DNA from: an uncultured Bacteroidales bacterium
Lineage (GTDB): Bacteria; Bacteroidota; Bacteroidia; Bacteroidales; Bacteroidaceae
Assembly (NCBI GenBank): GCA_902802815.1
Contig: CADCNQ010000006.1
Coordinates: 1 to 64,000, forward strand
Direction: 5' to 3'
DNA length: 64,000 nucleotides
Below are positions 58,891 to 64,000 of the stretch, piece after piece. The position numbers and the translations under genes are program-made. Every line of letters begins with the position of its first letter. Positions within the stretch are counted from its first letter, which is position 1. The notes below the pieces were generated by a model. It worked only from the letters and a program-made list of their open reading frames with translations. It ran no database searches and had not been told where the DNA came from.

Positions 58891-59784
58891 ATGAACATAC
58901 TTGTAACGGGAGCAAATGGTCAGCTGGGACGTGAGATGAGAATTGTCTCGGCCCAGACATCTGACAGATATATATTCACCGACGTGAGTGAGGCAGAGGG
59001 TCTTGAAACAACTTATCTTGACATCACAGATATGGAAGCCGTCAGGGCAATGGTGAGAGAAAATAACATCGGGGCCATTGTGAATTGTGCGGCATGGACC
59101 AATGTCGATGCCTGCGAGACGGACGAAAAGCTCGCAGCTCTGGCTGAGAAACTGAATGCTTACGCTCCCCGCAATCTGGCTGAGGCTATGAAGGAAACGG
59201 GTGGGTTGCTTATTCAGATTTCTACGGACTACGTATTCGGCAGGGAGCCGTACAATACACCTTGTCGCGAAGATCAGAAAGGTACACCTACGGGAGTCTA
59301 CGGCACAACAAAACTGCATGGTGAGCAGTATATACAGAATTCCGGATGCCGCTACGTCATTATACGCACGGCGTGGCTTTATTCTGAATTCGGTAAAAAT
59401 TTCTGCAAGACAATGATGACGCTCACCAGTACAAAGCCGGCTTTGAAAGTGGTGTTCGACCAGTGCGGCACTCCGACCTACGCACTTGATTTGGCGAAGG
59501 CGATAGTCGCAATACTTCAGAAACCTGTGGAGGGAGTATATCACTATTCCAATGAGGGTGTTTGCAGTTGGTTTGACTTCACCAAGATGATAGCGGAGTA
59601 TTGCGGGAACAAGGATTGTGACATACAGCCATGTTATTCATCAGAATATCCGTCCCCAGTGCAGCGGCCATCGTACAGCGTGCTGGATAAAAGGAAGATA
59701 CGTGAAACATTCGGGCTAAAGATTCCATATTGGACGGAGAGCCTTAAGACATGTATCGCAAATATACAGGCTCAGGAAAAATAA
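58891..59784 (+). CDS. rmlD: dTDP-4-dehydrorhamnose reductase
   Basis: 297 residues. NAD(P)H-dependent last step to dTDP-L-rhamnose. Extended SDR: GANGQLGREM (about 7-16), NCAAWTNVDACE, ISTDYVFGR, catalytic YGTTKLHGEQ (Tyr and Lys), IIRTAWLYSEFGKNF. It follows rmlA directly; the rmlC epimerase that normally stands between them is not here. 37 nt separate it from rmlB. Confidence 0.93.
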   Translation: MNILVTGANGQLGREMRIVSAQTSDRYIFTDVSEAEGLETTYLDITDMEAVRAMVRENNIGAIVNCAAWTNVDACETDEKLAALAEKLNAYAPRNLAEAMKETGGLLIQISTDYVFGREPYNTPCREDQKGTPTGVYGTTKLHGEQYIQNSGCRYVIIRTAWLYSEFGKNFCKTMMTLTSTKPALKVVFDQCGTPTYALDLAKAIVAILQKPVEGVYHYSNEGVCSWFDFTKMIAEYCGNKDCDIQPCYSSEYPSPVQRPSYSVLDKRKIRETFGLKIPYWTESLKTCIANIQAQEK

Positions 59785-59821
59785 AAGGGAATTATAAAAA
59801 AAGAAAACAATAATAAGGGAA

Positions 59822-60955
59822 ATGAAGAATATCGTTATCACAGGTGGCGCAGGGTTTATAGGGAGTCACGTAGTACGTCTGTTTGTGAATAAGTATCCGG
59901 ACTACAATATCATCAATCTGGATAAACTCACTTATGCCGGTAATTTGGCAAACCTGAAGGACATTGAGGATAAGCCAAACTACAAGTTCGTGAAAATGGA
60001 TATCTGCGATTTTGATGCGTTCTATCAGCTGATGCAGGATGAGAAGATAGACGGTATCATCCATTTGGCTGCTGAGAGTCATGTGGACCGTTCCATCAAA
60101 GACCCGTTCACTTTTGCCCGTACAAATGTAATGGGTACGTTGTCGCTGCTGCAGGCTGCCAAACTTTATTGGGAGTCATTGCCGGAGAAGTACGATGGAA
60201 AGCGTTTCTATCATATCTCAACCGATGAGGTGTATGGAGCATTGGAGATGACAAACCCGGAGGGTATAGAGCCTCCTTTCACCACGACGGCATCGTCTTC
60301 TGAGCATCATCTGGCATATGGTAAGGATTTCTTCTACGAGACAACGAAGTATAATCCTCATTCTCCTTATAGTGCCTCAAAGGCTTCTTCCGACCATTTC
60401 GTGCGTGCCTTCCACGATACATACGGTATGCCGACGATTGTGACCAACTGTTCTAACAATTACGGACCTTACCAATTCCCAGAAAAGTTGATACCTCTCT
60501 TCATCAACAATATACGTCATCGTAAACCTCTTCCTGTTTACGGAAAGGGAGAGAACGTACGCGACTGGCTGTATGTCGTTGATCATGCCCGTGCTATCGA
60601 TACTATTTTCCATAATGGAAAGATTGCCGAGACGTATAACATCGGAGGCTTCAACGAGTGGAAGAACATTGATATCATACATTGTGTCATCAAGACTGTG
60701 GACAGACTGCTGGGTCGTAAAGAAGGCGAAGACCTTGATCTTATCACCTATGTAACAGACCGTCTGGGTCACGATGCTCGCTATGCCATTGACTCCACGA
60801 AGCTTCAGAAGGAACTCGGATGGGAGCCGTCTCTGCAGTTTGAGGAAGGTATCGAGAAGACGGTAAAGTGGTATCTGGAGAACGAAGCCTGGATGGACAA
60901 TATCACCTCGGGAGAGTACGAGAAGTATTACGAGGATATGTACAAGGGCCGTTAA
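59822..60955 (+). CDS. rmlB: dTDP-glucose 4,6-dehydratase
   Basis: 377 residues. Converts dTDP-glucose to dTDP-4-keto-6-deoxyglucose. SDR motifs: GGAGFIGSHV at 7-16, LAAESHVDRSI, ISTDEVYGAL (with catalytic Asp-Glu), YSASKASSDH (Tyr and Lys), NCSNNYGPYQFPEKLIPL and GENVRDWLYV. A little longer than the E. coli enzyme. Its stop codon is immediately followed by the stop codon of mutS2 on the other strand, with no intergenic base. Confidence 0.95.
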   Translation: MKNIVITGGAGFIGSHVVRLFVNKYPDYNIINLDKLTYAGNLANLKDIEDKPNYKFVKMDICDFDAFYQLMQDEKIDGIIHLAAESHVDRSIKDPFTFARTNVMGTLSLLQAAKLYWESLPEKYDGKRFYHISTDEVYGALEMTNPEGIEPPFTTTASSSEHHLAYGKDFFYETTKYNPHSPYSASKASSDHFVRAFHDTYGMPTIVTNCSNNYGPYQFPEKLIPLFINNIRHRKPLPVYGKGENVRDWLYVVDHARAIDTIFHNGKIAETYNIGGFNEWKNIDIIHCVIKTVDRLLGRKEGEDLDLITYVTDRLGHDARYAIDSTKLQKELGWEPSLQFEEGIEKTVKWYLENEAWMDNITSGEYEKYYEDMYKGR

Positions 60956-63373
60956 TCACTTCATCTCCACTACCGTTATTCCTGCACCGCCGAAGCGCAC
61001 GTCTTCATCTCGTACGGAGATGACGCGCGGCACGGTTTGCATATAATGGCGGCATAGTTCACGGAGCGCACCCGTGCCTGTACCATGCAGGATTCTTACA
61101 CGTGAAACTCCAGTCATGAGTGCGTCATCCATATAGTGCATCAGAGTGTTGAGTGCTTCGTCTGCACGCTGTCCGCGTATGTCCAGATCCGGGGAGAATT
61201 CAATGTTATGCTGGTGCACAAGATGGGTGGTCGCCGTTGCCGGTGATTGAGTGGGAGACGGTTTTGGTGCTTTAGCTGCTTCGATGCGGTCCAATGTCGT
61301 CACTGTGTGAATGTGACCGAAGGTGAGTGTCACTTTCTTGCCGTCAATACGGTCGATACGTCCTACGGTGGTTGCCCCCTTTATCCTTGCGTACTTGCCC
61401 ACAGCGATTACAAGATGCTCTGCGGCATGGGGTTGAGGCTGTTGACGCTTAATGTGTTCGGATACGACTTTTGCGGGCGCTGCCAGCGACTCCATAACGC
61501 CGGCGAGGGTTTCCCTGGCTTCTTTTGTGCGCTGTTTGTCGGCCTGTGCTTCGCGTATCTCCTTTATGGTGCGTTCCACGGCGGCGTTGGCGCTGGAGAC
61601 AATCTCCTTGGCCTCTTCCCTGGCAGAATGCAGAATGTCTTTCTTCTCCTGGCGCAGTCCTTCGATTTTCTCCTCGTAGCGCTGGATTGTGGCCTCCATG
61701 CGTTTTTCCTTCTCATGGATATTCTGGCGTTTGTCCTCCCAATAGCGTTTGTCGCGCACGATATCCAAAAGATATTTGTCGGCGGAGACATAGTCTTGTC
61801 CGACAATAGAGGTGGCACGCTGTATCACGTCGTTGGGGATACCTATTTTGCGGGCGATTTCTATGGCGAAGGAACTTCCGGGGTTCCCGATTTGCAGTTG
61901 GAAGAGTGCCTCCATCTTTTGTCTGTCGTAAAGCATAGCACCGTTGCGTACGCCTTTGTGACTGTCTGCAAAATGTTTGAGGTTTTGGTAGTGTGTTGTA
62001 ATAACTGCCCATGCCCCCTGTTCGTGGAAACGTTCCAGAATGGCCTCTGCCATAGCTCCTCCGATAGTAGGCTCTGTGCCGCTTCCCATCTCATCGACCA
62101 GAAGCAGGGTGGTGGCATTGGCCGCTTTCATCATACGCTTCATCGTTACCAGGTGGGAAGAGTATGTGGATAGGTCGTTCTCAATACTCTGGTCGTCTCC
62201 TATATCGATGAGCATTTCAGAGAATATGCCGCATTTGGAGTTTTCACCGATGGGAACAGGCAGACCGCACTGCAACATGTATTGTATCAGTCCCACTGTC
62301 TTGAGGCAAACACTCTTTCCGCCTGCATTCGGTCCGGAGATGATGAGTATCTTGCCGTCTTTGTCGAGAAGGATGTCGAGAGGGACGATGTGTCGTTCCT
62401 GTTTCTTCAGGGAACGTTCCAGAAGAGGATGTCTGGCAAGTGTCCAGTCGATGACAGGACGGGATGAGGGAATGGGGCAGATGCCGCCAATCTCTTTTGC
62501 GAAGAAAACTCTTGCCATGACAAACTCTAACTGTCCGAGGAAGTTGAATGCGTTCAGCAGTTCTTTTACGTTCGGACGGATGAGTGTGGTGAAGTGTTGC
62601 AGGATACGTATGACCTCTCTCTTCTCTTCTGCTTCGAGTTCCCTGATTCTGTTGTTTGCCTCTACCACTTCCTGTGGTTCCACGAAAACAGTCTTTCCTG
62701 TGGCAGACTCATCGTGCACGATACCGCCCAGACGTTTCTTCACGGAGGGAGAAACAGGAATCACCAGTCGTCCGTCTCTGAGCGTGGGATTTGTGTCTGC
62801 CTCCACGAGTCCGTCTTCCTTAATGCTTCGCAGTATGCTCTGGAGCGTACGTGATACGCTTCCTTCTGCTTTTCTCAGTTCGTTTCTCACGCGTGCCAGA
62901 GCAGGGGAGGCCTCGTCTTTTATATGTCCGTGTTTATCCAGTATCTTGGCGGCGCATTGCTCTACGGCATGGAATGTGAACACACCGTTGGCCATTCGCT
63001 CCAATGCAGGGAATGTTGATTCCGGAGTTTCCGTACCGGAGGGTTCGCTGCTTTCCTCATGGCGTATGAGCCGGAGCCATCCGTGCATGGTGACGAGGGT
63101 GAGGTACAGGTGGTGCAGGTCTTCTTCCTGTATGTATGTGCCCTCGATACGTATGCGCTGCACCACTTCCCTCAAATCGTAGAACGCCATTTCCGGTGTT
63201 TCCGTCAGAGAGGAAATCAGTGTCTGCATCTCTTGCGTTTCCTCTTGTCTCTGCCGAATTGTGTCCACATCATTCATCCACGTGAGCGCATCAATGTGTT
63301 CACGTCCCAAATTCGACTGACAGTTGTCAGCAAGCATGAGTTTTATCTGGTCGAAGCCTATCTTATTCTCCAT
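60956..63373 (-). CDS. mutS2: MutS2 endonuclease/ATPase
   Basis: 805 residues from the ATG at 63373 (MENKIGFDQIKLML). The longer start is unlikely because it overlaps the -7 box. Order: helical core domain, ABC-type ATPase with Walker A GPNAGGKS (about 345) and VDEMGSGTEPTIGG Walker B, a long coiled coil (about 510-640, with EKEKRMEATIQRYEEKIEGL), a KOW-like segment and a C-terminal SMR nuclease domain (DLDIRGQRADEAL, RILHGTGTGAL). It limits recombination and/or rescues collided ribosomes depending on species. Single-gene unit. Confidence 0.93.
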   Translation of the reverse strand: MENKIGFDQIKLMLADNCQSNLGREHIDALTWMNDVDTIRQRQEETQEMQTLISSLTETPEMAFYDLREVVQRIRIEGTYIQEEDLHHLYLTLVTMHGWLRLIRHEESSEPSGTETPESTFPALERMANGVFTFHAVEQCAAKILDKHGHIKDEASPALARVRNELRKAEGSVSRTLQSILRSIKEDGLVEADTNPTLRDGRLVIPVSPSVKKRLGGIVHDESATGKTVFVEPQEVVEANNRIRELEAEEKREVIRILQHFTTLIRPNVKELLNAFNFLGQLEFVMARVFFAKEIGGICPIPSSRPVIDWTLARHPLLERSLKKQERHIVPLDILLDKDGKILIISGPNAGGKSVCLKTVGLIQYMLQCGLPVPIGENSKCGIFSEMLIDIGDDQSIENDLSTYSSHLVTMKRMMKAANATTLLLVDEMGSGTEPTIGGAMAEAILERFHEQGAWAVITTHYQNLKHFADSHKGVRNGAMLYDRQKMEALFQLQIGNPGSSFAIEIARKIGIPNDVIQRATSIVGQDYVSADKYLLDIVRDKRYWEDKRQNIHEKEKRMEATIQRYEEKIEGLRQEKKDILHSAREEAKEIVSSANAAVERTIKEIREAQADKQRTKEARETLAGVMESLAAPAKVVSEHIKRQQPQPHAAEHLVIAVGKYARIKGATTVGRIDRIDGKKVTLTFGHIHTVTTLDRIEAAKAPKPSPTQSPATATTHLVHQHNIEFSPDLDIRGQRADEALNTLMHYMDDALMTGVSRVRILHGTGTGALRELCRHYMQTVPRVISVRDEDVRFGGAGITVVEMK

Positions 63374-63382
63374 TTCGGGGTG

Positions 63383-63390
63383 CAAAGATA
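63383..63390 (-). promoter_or_regulatory. -7 box (TATCTTTG) for mutS2
   Basis: The minus strand reads TATCTTTG only 9 nt before the mutS2 ATG, so the leader is only a few bases. Confidence 0.6.
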
Positions 63391-63431
63391 TAAAATTAAT
63401 GACAAATCAATATTCATTGTGTATATTTATT

Positions 63432-63462
63432 TTTGCAGTTTCATTTCTTTTTACTATTTTTG
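63432..63462 (+). promoter_or_regulatory. Promoter of the DUF4301 gene (TTTG, 19 nt, TATTTTTG)
   Basis: TTTG at 63432-63435 and TATTTTTG at 63455-63462 with 19 nt between. The ATG is 31 nt further on. Confidence 0.75.
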
Positions 63463-63493
63463 CGCTAGAATTACATTAGAAACAAATACGATT

Positions 63494-64000
63494 ATGTTAA
63501 CACAGGAAGACAAACTCTTGCTTCAGCAAAAGGGTATCAGTGAATCACAAATCGAGCTTCAGCTCAAACAGTTCCGTGAAGGTTTTCCGTTTCTTCGTCT
63601 GAAAGCTGCTGCCAGCGTGGAAAACGGTATCGTGCGTCCGTCTATAGAGGACCAGAAGCGCTATGTGCATTTATGGGAGCAGTATAAAAAAGAAGGTCAC
63701 AAGATTACGAAGTTTGTGCCGGCTTCCGGAGCGGCAAGCCGTATGTTCAAGGCTATGTTCGAGTTTGTGGATGCCGATTACGACATACCGACAACAGATT
63801 TCGAGAAGAAGTTTTTTGCACGCCTGCACGACTTCGCTTTCTTCCCTGCTTTGGACGATGCCTGTGTGGTGATGTATGGCAAGGGTGCCGACGCGCTTGT
63901 GTCGGAGGGTAGCTACAAGGATGTTGTGGTGGCAATGTTGGATGCCGACGGTCTCAATTACGGCCAACTGCCGAAGGGCCTTCTCCAGTTCCATACCTAT
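63494..64000 (+). CDS. DUF4301 protein, 5' part
   Basis: First 169 residues; the gene continues beyond the window. Begins MLTQEDKLLLQQKGISESQIE and contains FREGFPFLRLKAAASVENGI, KFVPASGAASRMFKAMFEF and DGLNYGQLPKGLLQFHTY, all features of the Bacteroidetes DUF4301 family. The SGAASRM stretch resembles a nucleotide-sugar pyrophosphorylase loop, but no activity is established. Own promoter, divergent from mutS2. Confidence 0.8.
   Translation, partial: MLTQEDKLLLQQKGISESQIELQLKQFREGFPFLRLKAAASVENGIVRPSIEDQKRYVHLWEQYKKEGHKITKFVPASGAASRMFKAMFEFVDADYDIPTTDFEKKFFARLHDFAFFPALDDACVVMYGKGADALVSEGSYKDVVVAMLDADGLNYGQLPKGLLQFHTY

Overview
The window is chromosomal DNA of a member of the Bacteroidales, most like Prevotella and its relatives. 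The signs are a SusC/SusD polysaccharide utilization locus, promoters with a TAnnTTTG -7 box, the purH-mreBCD-PBP2-rodA block, BspA-type leucine-rich-repeat and GLUG surface proteins, GldH and RicT next to holB, and many secreted glycoside hydrolases. I see no rRNA, IS element, prophage, CRISPR array or plasmid gene. One tRNA is present.

Layout. (1) 1-5.9 kb is a decaying surface-protein region. It holds a broken lipoprotein, an intact LRR protein, a GLUG protein with a frameshift and a missing block, a 59-residue peptide gene and a collapsed secreted protein. It is laced with tandem arrays whose period is always 7 nt although the unit changes. (2) 5.9-20.2 kb is a fructan (levan/inulin type) utilization locus on the minus strand: membrane regulator, susC, susD, DUF4960 glycan-binding lipoprotein, surface GH32, a two-module secreted protein, then a second transcription unit of secreted GH32, MFS sugar permease and fructokinase. 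The surface proteins would bind and cut fructan, SusCD would import the pieces, the secreted GH32 would release fructose, and the permease and kinase would bring it into glycolysis. (3) 20.4-21.1 kb is another broken surface-protein tail. (4) 21.1-25.5 kb carries aspartate aminotransferase, ribBA and an LptF/LptG-type permease. (5) 25.6-28.9 kb has tRNA-Met(CAT) directly followed by tcdA, and a convergent GH2. (6) 29.0-35.3 kb is a short purH (IMP cyclohydrolase half only) and the rod-shape operon mreB-mreC-mreD-mrdA-rodA. (7) 35.0-37.9 kb is gldH, ricT and holB on the minus strand, with gldH running 270 nt antisense into rodA. (8) 38.0-48.2 kb has a GH51 arabinofuranosidase, a phosphosugar mutase, a potassium channel, two small genes, a GH2, an L-fucose/L-arabinose-type isomerase and a GH26 mannanase. 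(9) 48.2-48.9 kb is a 0.6-kb AT-rich gap with a perfect 21-bp inverted repeat. (10) 48.9-57.8 kb has ettA, a Dabb protein, a D-2-hydroxyacid dehydrogenase and a complete RND efflux system. (11) 58.0-64.0 kb has rmlA-rmlD-rmlB without rmlC, mutS2, and the start of a DUF4301 gene.

The most unusual features are the fructan regulator, which joins a periplasmic sugar-binding domain through one membrane helix straight to an AraC DNA-binding domain without the expected kinase and receiver; three copies of a GCAAATGAACG-like motif upstream of susC, two of them in a perfect inverted repeat; the heptamer-phased arrays, one lying inside coding sequence; and an exact 39-nt in-frame insertion shared by two of three paralogous C-termini.
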